Assembly: GCF_001673315.1 (NCBI RefSeq) | Contig: NZ_LZLQ01000124.1 | Location: 124,001 to 188,000, forward strand | Direction of reading: 5' to 3' | Length of the DNA stretch: 64,000 nt | Origin: Mycobacterium asiaticum | GTDB taxonomy: Bacteria > Actinomycetota > Actinomycetes > Mycobacteriales > Mycobacteriaceae | Shown here: positions 13,793-22,892 of the stretch, in pieces | Layout: every line of letters begins with the position of its first letter | Numbering within the stretch: position 1 is the first letter of the stretch | The notes under the pieces: generated by a model | The model's input: only the letters and a program-made list of their open reading frames with translations | Told to the model about the DNA's origin: nothing | The model's database searches: none | Made by a program: the position numbers and the translations under genes

Positions 13793-15445
13793 GTGACCCC
13801 CGCCGACCTCGCTGAGCTGCTCAGAATCACCGCCGCCGCGGTGCTGACCGAGCATGACCTCGACGTGTCCGCGTTGCCCCCGACGGTCACGGTCGAGCGC
13901 CCACGCAACCCCGAGCACGGCGACTATGCCTCCAACTTGGCCCTGCAGGTGGGCAAGAAGGTCGGCGCCAACCCGCGTGAGCTGGCCGGATGGCTGGCCG
14001 AGGCATTGCAGCAGGCCGACGGGATCGCCAACGCCGAGGTCGCCGGCCCGGGCTTCATCAACATGCGTCTGGAGGCCTCGGCCCAGGCCAAGATCGTGAC
14101 CGACGTCATCGACGCCGGCGACAGCTTCGGTCATTCACAGCTGTTGGCCGGCCATCACGTCAACCTGGAATTCGTCTCGGCCAACCCGACGGGACCGATC
14201 CACATCGGCGGCACCCGCTGGGCCGCTGTCGGCGACGCACTTGGCCGACTCCTGACGACGCAGGGGGCCGTCGTGGTCCGGGAGTACTACTTCAACGACC
14301 ACGGCGCGCAGATCGACCGGTTCGCCGATTCACTGGTCGCCGCGGCCAAGGGCGAACCTGCTCCGGAAGACGGGTACGCCGGCACTTACATCAGCGACAT
14401 CGCCGCGCAGGTGCTGCAGAAGTCACCCGACGCGCTCAGCTTGCCGGCCGCCCAGATGCGCGAAACATTCCGCGAGATCGGCGTCGACTTGATGTTCGAC
14501 CACATCAAGGAGTCGTTGCACGAGTTCGGCACCGATTTCGACGTGTACACGCACGAAGACTCGATGCACACCAGCGGCCGGGTCGACGAGGCCATCGCGA
14601 AACTGCGGGAGACCGGCAACATCTACGAGAAGGACGGCGCGACCTGGTTGCGCAGCAGCGCCTTTGGTGACGACAAAGACCGCGTGGTGATCAAGAGCGA
14701 CGGCAAGCCGGCGTACGTCGCCGGTGACCTGGCGTACTACCTGGACAAGCGGGCACGCGGATTCGACCTGTGTATCTACATGCTCGGCGCGGACCACCAC
14801 GGCTACATCGCGCGACTGAAAGCCGCGGCGGCCGCCTTCGGCGAGGACCCGGCCACCGTCGAAGTCCTGATCGGGCAGATGGTCAACCTGGTGCGCGACG
14901 GCCTGCCGGTGCGGATGAGCAAGCGGGCTGGCACCGTGATCACGCTCGACGACCTGGTCGAGGCCATCGGCGTGGACGCGGCGCGGTACAGCCTGATCCG
15001 CTCCTCGGTCGATACCCCTATCGACATCGACCTGGCACTGTGGTCCTCGGCGTCGAACGAAAACCCGGTCTACTACGTGCAATACGCGCACGCCCGGTTA
15101 TCGGCGCTGGCCCGCAACGCCGCCGAACTTGGGCTGATACCGGACACCGGTCACCTCGAGCTACTCAGTCACGACAAAGAGGGCACGCTGCTGCGCACCA
15201 TCGGAGAGTTTCCCCGGGTGCTCAAAACCGCTGCGGCCCTGCGCGAGCCGCACCGGGTGTGCCGTTACCTGGAAGACCTCGCCGGTGACTACCACCGGTT
15301 CTACGATTCGTGCCGGGTGTTGCCGCAGGGCGACGAGCAGCCCACCGACCTACACACCGCACGGCTGGCGCTGTGTCAGGCCACCCGCCAGGTCATCGCC
15401 AACGGATTGGCCATCCTCGGAGTCACCGCCCCGGAGAGAATGTGA
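13793..15445 (+). CDS. argS: Arginyl-tRNA synthetase
   Basis: 550 residues, the length of the M. tuberculosis enzyme. Class I signatures: HIGG in NPTGPIHIGGTR for the HIGH motif and RMSKRAG for KMSKS. The N-terminal add-on domain (ERPRNPEHGDYASNLALQ) and the C-terminal DALR-type anticodon domain (QYAHARLSALARNA) are present. It charges tRNA-Arg with arginine. GTG 13793 starts the protein as MTPADLAELL, as in relatives. First gene of argS-lysA-hom-thrC-thrB; its stop overlaps the lysA start by GTGA. Confidence 0.98.
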   Translation: MTPADLAELLRITAAAVLTEHDLDVSALPPTVTVERPRNPEHGDYASNLALQVGKKVGANPRELAGWLAEALQQADGIANAEVAGPGFINMRLEASAQAKIVTDVIDAGDSFGHSQLLAGHHVNLEFVSANPTGPIHIGGTRWAAVGDALGRLLTTQGAVVVREYYFNDHGAQIDRFADSLVAAAKGEPAPEDGYAGTYISDIAAQVLQKSPDALSLPAAQMRETFREIGVDLMFDHIKESLHEFGTDFDVYTHEDSMHTSGRVDEAIAKLRETGNIYEKDGATWLRSSAFGDDKDRVVIKSDGKPAYVAGDLAYYLDKRARGFDLCIYMLGADHHGYIARLKAAAAAFGEDPATVEVLIGQMVNLVRDGLPVRMSKRAGTVITLDDLVEAIGVDAARYSLIRSSVDTPIDIDLALWSSASNENPVYYVQYAHARLSALARNAAELGLIPDTGHLELLSHDKEGTLLRTIGEFPRVLKTAAALREPHRVCRYLEDLAGDYHRFYDSCRVLPQGDEQPTDLHTARLALCQATRQVIANGLAILGVTAPERM

Positions 15446-16860
15446 ACGTTCATCCCGCCGGCCCTCGGCACGCCGAGGACAGCCGACACGTAAGCGCCCC
15501 GACCCGCCCGCAGTCGCCCGAGGAACTCCTGTGCCTGGCGCCGAATGTCTGGCCGCGCAACACCGTTCGTGATGAAGGCGGGGTAGCTGCCATCGCCGGT
15601 GTCAAGGTCACCGATCTGGCTGCGGAGTACGGGACGCCGTTGTTCGTCATCGACGAGGACGACTTCCGCTCACGTTGCAAGGAAACTGCTGCCGCATTCG
15701 GTGGCGGGGACAACGTGCACTATGCAGCCAAGGCATTCCTGTGCAGTGAGATAGCCCAATGGATCGAGCAGGAAGGACTGTCTCTCGACGTCTGCACGGG
15801 CGGGGAACTGGCCGTCGCCCTACATGCGAACTTTCCGCCCGAACGAATCACGTTGCACGGCAACAACAAGTCGGTGGGCGAGCTCACGGCTGCGGTGAAA
15901 GCCGGTGTCGGCCACGTCGTTGTGGACTCGATGCTCGAGATCGAGCGGTTGGACGCCATCGCGGCAGAGGCGGGCATCGTTCAGGACGTCCTGGTGCGCC
16001 TTACCGTCGGCGTCGAGGCACATACCCACGAGTTCATCTCGACGGCCCACGAGGACCAGAAGTTCGGCTTGTCGGTGGCCAGCGGTGCCGCAATGGCCGC
16101 GGTGCGCCAGGTATTTCTCGCTGATCACTTGCGGCTGGTCGGTCTGCACAGTCACATCGGTTCGCAGATCTTCGACGTCGCAGGTTTCGAGATCGCCGCG
16201 CACCGGGTCATCGGTTTGCTGGACCAGGTCGTCGGCGAGTTCGGCTTCGACAAAGCCGCGCAGATATCCACCGTCGATCTCGGTGGGGGACTGGGTATCT
16301 CATATCTGGCAGGTGACGATCCGCCGCCGATCGCCGAGCTCGCGACCAAGCTGAACGCGATCGTGAGCAATGAGTCAGCCGCCGCCGGGCTGCCGACGCC
16401 GAGGCTGGTGGTCGAACCCGGGCGTGCTATCGCCGGGCCCGGCACCATCACCCTGTATGAGGTCGGCACAGTCAAGGACGTCGACGTGAGTGCGACCGCG
16501 AATCGGCGCTACGTCAGCGTCGACGGCGGCATGAGCGACAACATCCGCACTGCGCTCTACGACGCGCAATACGACGCCCGACTGGTTTCGCGCGTCAGCG
16601 ATGCGCCGGCCACCCAGGCCCGTCTCGTCGGCAAGCATTGCGAGACCGGCGACATCATCGTCCGCGACACTTGGGTGCCCGACGACATCCGGCCCGGCGA
16701 CCTGATCGCGGTGGCGGCCACCGGCGCCTACTGCTATTCGCTGTCGAGTCGTTACAACATGATTTGCCGTCCCGCCGTGGTAGCGGTGCGGGAGGGGAAG
16801 TCCCGTCTGGTCCTACGTCGTGAGACCGTCGACGATCTGCTGAGTTTGGAGGTGAGGTGA
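15442..16860 (+). CDS. lysA: Diaminopimelate decarboxylase
   Basis: 472 residues, group IV PLP decarboxylase. The Schiff-base Lys is in VHYAAKAFLCS, the phosphate-binding Gly-rich stretch is DLGGGLGIS, followed by EPGRAIAGPG; the Cys-Glu pair of the partner subunit is in KHCETGDIIVRD. It converts meso-diaminopimelate to lysine, the last step of lysine synthesis, and controls DAP available for peptidoglycan. Starting at GTG 15442 adds about 25 residues compared with the M. tuberculosis protein (447); this extension (GPRHAEDSRHVSAPTRPQ) looks unstructured, and a later start is possible. Confidence 0.97.
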   Translation: MNVHPAGPRHAEDSRHVSAPTRPQSPEELLCLAPNVWPRNTVRDEGGVAAIAGVKVTDLAAEYGTPLFVIDEDDFRSRCKETAAAFGGGDNVHYAAKAFLCSEIAQWIEQEGLSLDVCTGGELAVALHANFPPERITLHGNNKSVGELTAAVKAGVGHVVVDSMLEIERLDAIAAEAGIVQDVLVRLTVGVEAHTHEFISTAHEDQKFGLSVASGAAMAAVRQVFLADHLRLVGLHSHIGSQIFDVAGFEIAAHRVIGLLDQVVGEFGFDKAAQISTVDLGGGLGISYLAGDDPPPIAELATKLNAIVSNESAAAGLPTPRLVVEPGRAIAGPGTITLYEVGTVKDVDVSATANRRYVSVDGGMSDNIRTALYDAQYDARLVSRVSDAPATQARLVGKHCETGDIIVRDTWVPDDIRPGDLIAVAATGAYCYSLSSRYNMICRPAVVAVREGKSRLVLRRETVDDLLSLEVR

Positions 16861-16863
16861 CCC

Positions 16864-18189
16864 GTGTCCGGTGACGGGAAGACCGTTGGTGTAGCGGTAC
16901 TCGGGTTGGGTGTGGTCGGCAGCGAAGTCGTGCGCATCATCGAAGAGAGTGCCGACGATCTGGCGGGGCGTATCGGTGCCCGACTGGAATTGCGTGGCGT
17001 CGGGGTGCGCCGCGTCGCCGACGACCGTGGCGTACCGATCGACTTGCTGACCGACGGCATCGACGAACTCGTCTCGCGCGACGACGTCGACATCGTCGTG
17101 GAAGTGATGGGCCCCGTGGAACCGGCCCGCAAAGCCATCCTTTCGGCACTCAAACACGGCAAGTCCGTCGTGACGGCGAACAAGGCGTTGATGTCGGTCG
17201 CCAGTGGGGAATTGGCGGCGGCGGCCGAAAGCGAAGCCGTCGACCTGTATTTCGAAGCCGCGGTGGCGGGTGCCATTCCGGTCATCCGCCCGCTGACCCA
17301 GTCGCTGGCCGGGGACACGGTGTTGCGGGTCGCCGGCATTGTCAATGGCACCACCAACTACATCCTGTCGGCGATGGGCAGCACCGGCGCCGATTACGAC
17401 AGTGCGCTGGCCGACGCGGGCGCGCTGGGGTACGCCGAGGCGGACCCGACCGCCGACGTCGAAGGTTATGACGCCGCGGCCAAGGCGGCGATCCTGGCGT
17501 CCATCGCGTTCCACACCCGGGTGACCGCCGACGACGTGTACCGCGAGGGCATCACCAAGATCACCCCGGCGGATTTCCAATCCGCCAAGTCGCTGGGGTG
17601 CACCATCAAACTGCTGTCTATTTGTGAGCGGATCACCACCGATGAAGGGCAGCAACGGGTTTCGGCTCGCGTCTACCCGGCGTTGGTGCCCCTGTCGCAT
17701 CCCCTCGCCTCGGTCAACGGGGCGTTCAATGCGGTGGTGGTCGAGGCCGCGGCGGCCGGTCGGTTGATGTTCTACGGACAGGGCGCGGGCGGTGCGCCCA
17801 CCGCCTCGGCGGTAACCGGTGACCTGGTGATGGCTGCGCGCAACCGGGTGCTGGGCAGCCGCGGGCCCCGAGAGTCGAGGTACGCCCAATTGCCGGTGGC
17901 ACCAATGGGTTTCATCGCTACCCGCTACTACGTCAGCATGAACGTGGCCGACAAGCCGGGCGTGTTGTCCGCGGTGGCAGCCGAATTCGGCAAGCGCGAG
18001 GTGAGCATCGCCGAGGTCCGCCAGGAAGGCGTGGTGGACCAGGGCGGTCAACGGGTCGGTGCCCGAATTGTGGTGGTCACCCACCAGGCAACCGACGCCG
18101 CGCTGTCGGAGACCGTGGAGGCGCTGGCCGACTTGGATGTGGTGCAGGGCGTGGAAAGCGTGCTGCGACTGGAAGGAACCGACTTATGA
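16864..18189 (+). CDS. hom: Homoserine dehydrogenase
   Basis: 441 residues, same length as in M. tuberculosis (thrA). N-terminal NAD(P)-binding Rossmann domain with VAVLGLGVVGSEV, central catalytic domain (GIVNGTTNYIL, EGYDAAAKAAILASIAF), and a C-terminal ACT domain (YYVSMNVADKPGVLSAVAAE) for threonine feedback inhibition. Reduces aspartate semialdehyde to homoserine. GAGGTGAGG precedes the GTG start, three bases behind lysA; the end overlaps thrC. Confidence 0.97.
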   Translation: MSGDGKTVGVAVLGLGVVGSEVVRIIEESADDLAGRIGARLELRGVGVRRVADDRGVPIDLLTDGIDELVSRDDVDIVVEVMGPVEPARKAILSALKHGKSVVTANKALMSVASGELAAAAESEAVDLYFEAAVAGAIPVIRPLTQSLAGDTVLRVAGIVNGTTNYILSAMGSTGADYDSALADAGALGYAEADPTADVEGYDAAAKAAILASIAFHTRVTADDVYREGITKITPADFQSAKSLGCTIKLLSICERITTDEGQQRVSARVYPALVPLSHPLASVNGAFNAVVVEAAAAGRLMFYGQGAGGAPTASAVTGDLVMAARNRVLGSRGPRESRYAQLPVAPMGFIATRYYVSMNVADKPGVLSAVAAEFGKREVSIAEVRQEGVVDQGGQRVGARIVVVTHQATDAALSETVEALADLDVVQGVESVLRLEGTDL

Positions 18190-19268
18190 ACGCGCCGCGG
18201 ACGGCCGTGCATCAGCCCTGGCTCGGCCTGATCGCCGCGTACCGGGACCGGTTACCGGTAGGCGACGACTGGACCCCGGTGACCCTGTTCGAAGGCGGCA
18301 CGCCCCTGATTCCGGCACCGCGCCTGTCCGAGAAGACCGGCTGCACTATCCATCTCAAGGTCGAGGGCCTCAACCCCACCGGCTCCTTCAAGGACCGGGG
18401 GATGACGATGGCCGTCACCGACGCCCTTGCGCGCGGGCAGCAGGCAGTGTTGTGCGCGTCGACCGGAAATACCTCCGCGTCCGCCGCCGCTTACGCCGCC
18501 CGGGCCGGGATCACCTGCGCCGTACTGATTCCGCAGGGCAAGATCGCAATGGGAAAGCTGGCGCAGGCGGTCATGCACGGCGCCAAGATCATCCAGATCG
18601 ACGGCAACTTCGACGACTGTCTGGAACTGGCCCGCAAGATGACCGCTGATTTCCCGACGATCTCGTTGGTCAACTCGGTCAACCCGGTGCGTATCGAGGG
18701 GCAGAAGACGGCGGCTTTCGAGATCGTCGATGCGCTCGGTACCGCGCCCGACGTTCATGCGTTGCCGGTCGGCAATGCCGGCAACATCACCGCCTACTGG
18801 AAGGGCTACACCGAGTACCACCGCGACGGGCTGATCGACACCCTGCCTCGCATGCTGGGCACGCAGGCGGCCGGTGCGGCTCCTTTGGTGCACGGGGCAC
18901 CGGTACCGAATCCGGAAACCATCGCCACCGCGATCCGCATCGGCGCTCCGGCGTCGTGGACCGCGGCGGTCGAGGCACAGCAGCAATCCAACGGGCGGTT
19001 CCTGGCCGCTACCGACGAGGAGATTCTGGCCGCTTACCACCTGGTTGCCAGTGCCGAAGGGGTGTTCGTCGAGCCCGCGTCGGCGGCGAGCATCGCCGGA
19101 CTGCTCAAGTCGATCGACGACGGTTGGGTGGAGCGGGGTTCTACGGTGGTCTGCACAGTCACCGGTAACGGACTCAAAGATCCCGACACCGCGCTCAAGG
19201 ACATGCCGCAAGTGTCCCCGCTGCCAGTCGACCCGGTCCTGGTCGTCGAGCAGCTAGGCCTGGAATAG
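18186..19268 (+). CDS. thrC: Threonine synthase
   Basis: 360 residues, PLP-dependent fold type II. The PLP lysine is in TGSFKDRGMTMA; ASTGNTSASAAAYAA binds the substrate phosphate side, and LPVGNAGNI is the PLP phosphate loop. Converts O-phosphohomoserine to threonine. Starts by ATGA overlap with hom and its last base is shared with the thrB start, showing tight coupling in the threonine operon. Confidence 0.97.
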   Translation: MNAPRTAVHQPWLGLIAAYRDRLPVGDDWTPVTLFEGGTPLIPAPRLSEKTGCTIHLKVEGLNPTGSFKDRGMTMAVTDALARGQQAVLCASTGNTSASAAAYAARAGITCAVLIPQGKIAMGKLAQAVMHGAKIIQIDGNFDDCLELARKMTADFPTISLVNSVNPVRIEGQKTAAFEIVDALGTAPDVHALPVGNAGNITAYWKGYTEYHRDGLIDTLPRMLGTQAAGAAPLVHGAPVPNPETIATAIRIGAPASWTAAVEAQQQSNGRFLAATDEEILAAYHLVASAEGVFVEPASAASIAGLLKSIDDGWVERGSTVVCTVTGNGLKDPDTALKDMPQVSPLPVDPVLVVEQLGLE

Positions 19269-20218
19269 TGACGTTGGGGGCGGTCCTTCCTGCCGGGCTG
19301 GTGGCCAGCGCGGTGGTGTCGGCGTCCAGCGCCAATCTCGGCCCGGGATTCGACAGTCTCGGCCTTGCCTTGAGTCTGTGCGACGAGATCGTCGTGGAGA
19401 CAACGAATTCCGGCTTGAAAGTGATAGTCGAGGGAGAGGGCGCGGGCCAGGTGCCACTTGGCCCCGAGCACCTGGTGGTGCGCGCCATCCAGCGCGGGCT
19501 GGATGCCGTGGGCTTACAGGTCGGCGGGTTGGTGGTCCGGTGCCGCAACGACGTCCCGCATTCCCGCGGTCTCGGTTCCTCGGCGGCGGCAGTAGTGAGC
19601 GGCCTGGCTGTCGTCAATGGCCTTGTCGTGCAGATGGATTCGACTCCGCTAAGTGACGCCCAGCTGATCCAGCTGGCCTCGGAGTTCGAAGGTCATCCGG
19701 ACAACGCCGCGGCCGCCGTGTTGGGCGGGGCGGTGGTTTCCTGGGTCGATCATCGCAGCGGCCGGCCCGATTACAGGGCGGTTCCGTTGCGCCTGCATCG
19801 CGACATTCATTTGTTCGCTGCGATCCCCGAGGAGCGGTCGTTGACCGCCGAGACGCGGGTGCTGCTGCCCGCGGAGATCAGTCACGAAAACGCGCGGTTC
19901 AATATCAGCCGTGCCGCGTTGCTGGTGGTCGCGCTCACCGAGCGCCCCGACCTGTTGATGGCCGCGACCGAGGATGTGCTGCATCAACCCCAACGTGCAC
20001 CGGCGATGCCGCCTTCGGCGGAATATTTGGCGCTGCTGCGGCGTCTTGATATAGCGACGGCACTATCCGGGGCTGGTCCTTCGCTGATCGTGCTCAGTAC
20101 CGAGCCGGAACTGCCCGTCGAAGCGGTGGAATATGGGACCGCGAATGGATTCGCCATCAAGAAGATGACTGCCGGCGACGGAGTTCGCTGGAAGCCGGGA
20201 GTGACCGTCTCCGGTTGA
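19268..20218 (+). CDS. thrB: Homoserine kinase
   Basis: 316 residues, GHMP kinase family. The ATP-binding loop is PHSRGLGSSAAAVVSGL, the N-terminal motif SASSANLGPGFDSLGLAL and the C-terminal LSGAGPSLIVLS are typical. Phosphorylates homoserine for threonine synthase. GTG start overlaps the thrC TAG by one base. End of the operon; a hairpin follows shortly after. Confidence 0.97.
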   Translation: MTLGAVLPAGLVASAVVSASSANLGPGFDSLGLALSLCDEIVVETTNSGLKVIVEGEGAGQVPLGPEHLVVRAIQRGLDAVGLQVGGLVVRCRNDVPHSRGLGSSAAAVVSGLAVVNGLVVQMDSTPLSDAQLIQLASEFEGHPDNAAAAVLGGAVVSWVDHRSGRPDYRAVPLRLHRDIHLFAAIPEERSLTAETRVLLPAEISHENARFNISRAALLVVALTERPDLLMAATEDVLHQPQRAPAMPPSAEYLALLRRLDIATALSGAGPSLIVLSTEPELPVEAVEYGTANGFAIKKMTAGDGVRWKPGVTVSG

Positions 20219-20245
20219 TCCACAGCGTGGCCGGTGGGGTTGCTT

Positions 20246-20265
20246 GCTTCCCGCCAGGAAGCGGG
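20246..20265 (+). terminator. Alternative hairpins behind thrB
   Basis: GCTTCC/GGAAGC (6-bp stem) and CCCGC/GCGGG (5-bp stem) overlap and exclude each other; no T run follows except TT. This may be a weak terminator or a part of the rho leader switch. The remaining bases up to 20477 are leader without a convincing gene. Confidence 0.3.
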
Positions 20266-20477
20266 TTATCCTCGGAGCCGTCCAGCAATTGCAGCATCTG
20301 CATCTGCAAAACTGCGTTGACGCTAGGACAAACACCAATTCTTCTCGGACTTCGTCGCAGATCCTGGCGACCACCGTTTCAGAGTCGACTATTGGACGCA
20401 CTCGGCGAATCGCCTGATTGCTTGTCCAATGCAGGAATCCCCGATTGACGTGATCACCGGGGCAAGAAAGGAAATCC

Positions 20478-22451
20478 GTGACTGATACGGACCTCATCAC
20501 GGCTGGCGAAAGCACCGACAACGGAAACCCGTCGGGCGCCGTAACTGCTAGCACTTCTGATGTCTCAGATGACGTCTCAGGTGGTGTCTCTAATGATGTC
20601 TCTAAGGCCAAAACCAATGCGCCGACAGGCTCGCTGACCACCATGGTGCTGCCCGAACTTCGCGCGCTGGCCACTCAGGCCGGCGTCAAGGGGACGTCGG
20701 GGATGCGCAAGAACGAACTCATAGCCGCGATTCGGGAAATCCGGGGACAGGCCAACGGCAAGTCGGGCGGCGACGCGCCGGCTCAAGACGCGGTCAAAGC
20801 CGATGTCCCGGCCCAGAACGAGCCTGCTGTTCAGCCCGCCCAGGAGTCCGCCACCCAGGAGTCCGCCCCGCAGCAGACCGCTGCGCAGGAACCTGCGGCG
20901 CAGGAACCTGCCGCGCAGCAGCCCGCTGCGCAGGAAGGGCAGAACGCCGCACCCAACGACACACCTCGCCGGGAGCGACGTAGCGCCAATCGGCAGGCCG
21001 GTGCAGCCGATTCGGGCAAGGGTGAGACCACCGAGGGCTCCGGCAAGGCCGACGAGCCGCAAAAGGGTGACCGGGAGCGCAAGAACGAGCGCGAAACCAA
21101 GAACGACGAGCGCTCGGCCGACTCCGGTAACGACGCGGGCTCAGACCAGCAAGGCGGCGGTGGCCAGCGCGGCGGCTCGAACCAGCAGGACGATGACGGA
21201 GAGGGTCGCGGGGGCCGGCGTGGCCGCCGATTCCGAGACCGCAGGCGCCGGGGTGAGCGGACCGGCGAAGGTGGCGGCGGCGACACCGAACTGCGTGAGG
21301 ACGACGTCGTCCAGCCCGTGGCCGGCATCCTCGACGTCCTGGACAACTACGCCTTCGTGCGCACCTCCGGTTACCTCGCGGGCCCGCACGACGTGTACGT
21401 CTCGATGAACATGGTGCGCAAGAACGGCCTGCGCCGCGGAGACGCGGTAACCGGTGCCGTCCGGGTGCCCAAGGACGGTGAACAGCCCAATCAGCGGCAG
21501 AAATTCAACCCGCTGGTACGGCTGGACAGCGTCAACGGCGGACCGGTCGAGGACGTCAAGAAGCGCCCTGATTTCCAGAAGCTGACGCCGTTGTACCCAA
21601 ACCAACGGCTGCGTCTGGAGACCACTCCTGACCGGCTGACCACCCGCGTCATCGACCTGATCATGCCGATCGGCAAGGGACAGCGCGCGCTGATCGTGTC
21701 GCCGCCCAAGGCTGGTAAGACAACCATCCTGCAGGACATCGCGAACGCGATAACCCGCAACAATCCCGAATGCCACCTCATGGTCGTGCTCGTCGACGAG
21801 CGGCCTGAAGAGGTCACCGACATGACCCGATCGGTCAAGGGTGAGGTCATCGCCTCGACCTTCGACCGGCCGCCGTCAGACCACACCTCGGTGGCGGAGC
21901 TGGCCATCGAGCGCGCCAAGCGACTGGTGGAGCAGGGCAAGGACGTCGTGGTGCTGCTGGACTCGATCACCCGGTTGGGCCGCGCGTATAACAACGCGTC
22001 GCCGGCCTCGGGCCGCATCCTGTCCGGCGGTGTCGACTCGACTGCGCTGTACCCGCCCAAGCGCTTCCTGGGTGCCGCCCGCAACATCGAGGAAGGCGGG
22101 TCGCTGACCATCATCGCGACCGCCATGGTCGAGACCGGCTCCACCGGTGACACGGTCATCTTCGAGGAGTTCAAGGGCACCGGTAACGCCGAACTCAAGC
22201 TCGACCGCAAGATCTCGGAACGACGCGTGTTCCCCGCGGTCGACGTCAACCCCTCGGGCACCCGTAAGGACGAGCTGTTGCTCTCGCCCGACGAGTTCGG
22301 CATCGTGCACAAGTTGCGGCGCGTGCTGTCGGGGCTGGACTCGCATCAGGCCATCGACCTGCTGATGTCGCAGCTGCGCAAGACGAAGACGAACTACGAA
22401 TTCCTGGTGCAGGTGTCCAAGACGACACCGGGCAGCATGGACGGGGACTAG
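20478..22451 (+). CDS. rho: Transcription termination factor Rho
   Basis: 657 residues, longer than M. tuberculosis Rho (602 from memory). Residues 1-270 hold the Rho_N SAP-like region (MVLPELRALATQAGVKG) and then a long charged insertion with the repeat QEPAAQEPAAQQPAAQE and Arg/Gly-rich stretches, as in other actinobacterial Rho proteins. The cold-shock RNA-binding domain follows (YAFVRTSGYLAGPHDVYVS), then the ATPase with Walker A PPKAGKTTILQ, VVLLDSITRLGRAYN and the R-finger region. Hexameric RNA helicase that ends transcription. GTG start with AAGGAA upstream. SDVSDDVSGGVSNDVS near the start reflects a short DNA repeat. Confidence 0.97.
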   Translation: MTDTDLITAGESTDNGNPSGAVTASTSDVSDDVSGGVSNDVSKAKTNAPTGSLTTMVLPELRALATQAGVKGTSGMRKNELIAAIREIRGQANGKSGGDAPAQDAVKADVPAQNEPAVQPAQESATQESAPQQTAAQEPAAQEPAAQQPAAQEGQNAAPNDTPRRERRSANRQAGAADSGKGETTEGSGKADEPQKGDRERKNERETKNDERSADSGNDAGSDQQGGGGQRGGSNQQDDDGEGRGGRRGRRFRDRRRRGERTGEGGGGDTELREDDVVQPVAGILDVLDNYAFVRTSGYLAGPHDVYVSMNMVRKNGLRRGDAVTGAVRVPKDGEQPNQRQKFNPLVRLDSVNGGPVEDVKKRPDFQKLTPLYPNQRLRLETTPDRLTTRVIDLIMPIGKGQRALIVSPPKAGKTTILQDIANAITRNNPECHLMVVLVDERPEEVTDMTRSVKGEVIASTFDRPPSDHTSVAELAIERAKRLVEQGKDVVVLLDSITRLGRAYNNASPASGRILSGGVDSTALYPPKRFLGAARNIEEGGSLTIIATAMVETGSTGDTVIFEEFKGTGNAELKLDRKISERRVFPAVDVNPSGTRKDELLLSPDEFGIVHKLRRVLSGLDSHQAIDLLMSQLRKTKTNYEFLVQVSKTTPGSMDGD

Positions 22452-22494
22452 CGGGGACTAGCTCGCACCGGAATAGCAGCGCGCCTCCCGCTGT

Positions 22495-22524
22495 TTGGGT
22501 AGGCAGTAGTTGACCTGGCATAAT
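22495..22524 (+). promoter_or_regulatory. Candidate promoter of rpmE
   Basis: TTGGGT (22495-22500) and CATAAT (22519-22524) are 18 bases apart, about 28 bases before the rpmE start. Just upstream the 10-bp sequence CGGGGACTAG is present twice in tandem at the rho stop codon. Confidence 0.4.
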
Positions 22525-22551
22525 GGGCGCGCGACTAGCGAAGAGGACAGC

Positions 22552-22803
22552 ATGAAAACTGACATTCATCCCGCTTACGAGGAGACCACCGTCGTCTGCG
22601 GTTGTGGGAATTCTTTCACCACCCGCAGCACCAAGCCGGGTGGCCGGATCGTGGCCGAGGTCTGCTCGCAATGCCACCCGTTCTATACCGGCAAGCAGAA
22701 GATTCTCGACAGCGGTGGCCGGGTGGCTCGCTTCGAGAAGCGTTACGGCAAGCGCAAGGCCGGAGCGGACCAGGCTGCCGAGACTGGTCAAGCCGACAAA
22801 TAG
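22552..22803 (+). CDS. rpmE: 50S ribosomal protein L31
   Basis: 83 residues of the zinc-binding (C+) form: Cys residues in VVCGCGN and CSQCHPFYTGKQK coordinate zinc. The C-terminal tail (KAGADQAAETGQADK) is longer than in E. coli. ATG 22552 with GAGGA upstream is preferred over an in-frame earlier ATG. The C+ form is replaced by a Cys-free paralogue under zinc limitation in mycobacteria. Confidence 0.97.
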   Translation: MKTDIHPAYEETTVVCGCGNSFTTRSTKPGGRIVAEVCSQCHPFYTGKQKILDSGGRVARFEKRYGKRKAGADQAAETGQADK

Positions 22804-22811
22804 CCCGCTTT

Positions 22812-22854
22812 CCGACGCCCGAACTGTGCATCATCCGCACGGGCCGGGCGTCGG
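22812..22854 (+). terminator. Strong hairpin between rpmE and prfA
   Basis: CCGACGCCCG pairs perfectly with CGGGCGTCGG (10 bp), with an inner GTGC/GCAC stem. No T run follows, so it would be an intrinsic terminator of the mycobacterial type, or an attenuator before prfA. Confidence 0.5.
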
Positions 22855-22892
22855 TTCGCGTTTAGGCGCAAGCTCGCAGTAGGGAGGTGACC

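Noticed and set aside
20215..20448. 78-codon frame between thrB and rho
   Set aside because: No ribosome site or family, and the hairpins in this leader fit a regulatory role better.
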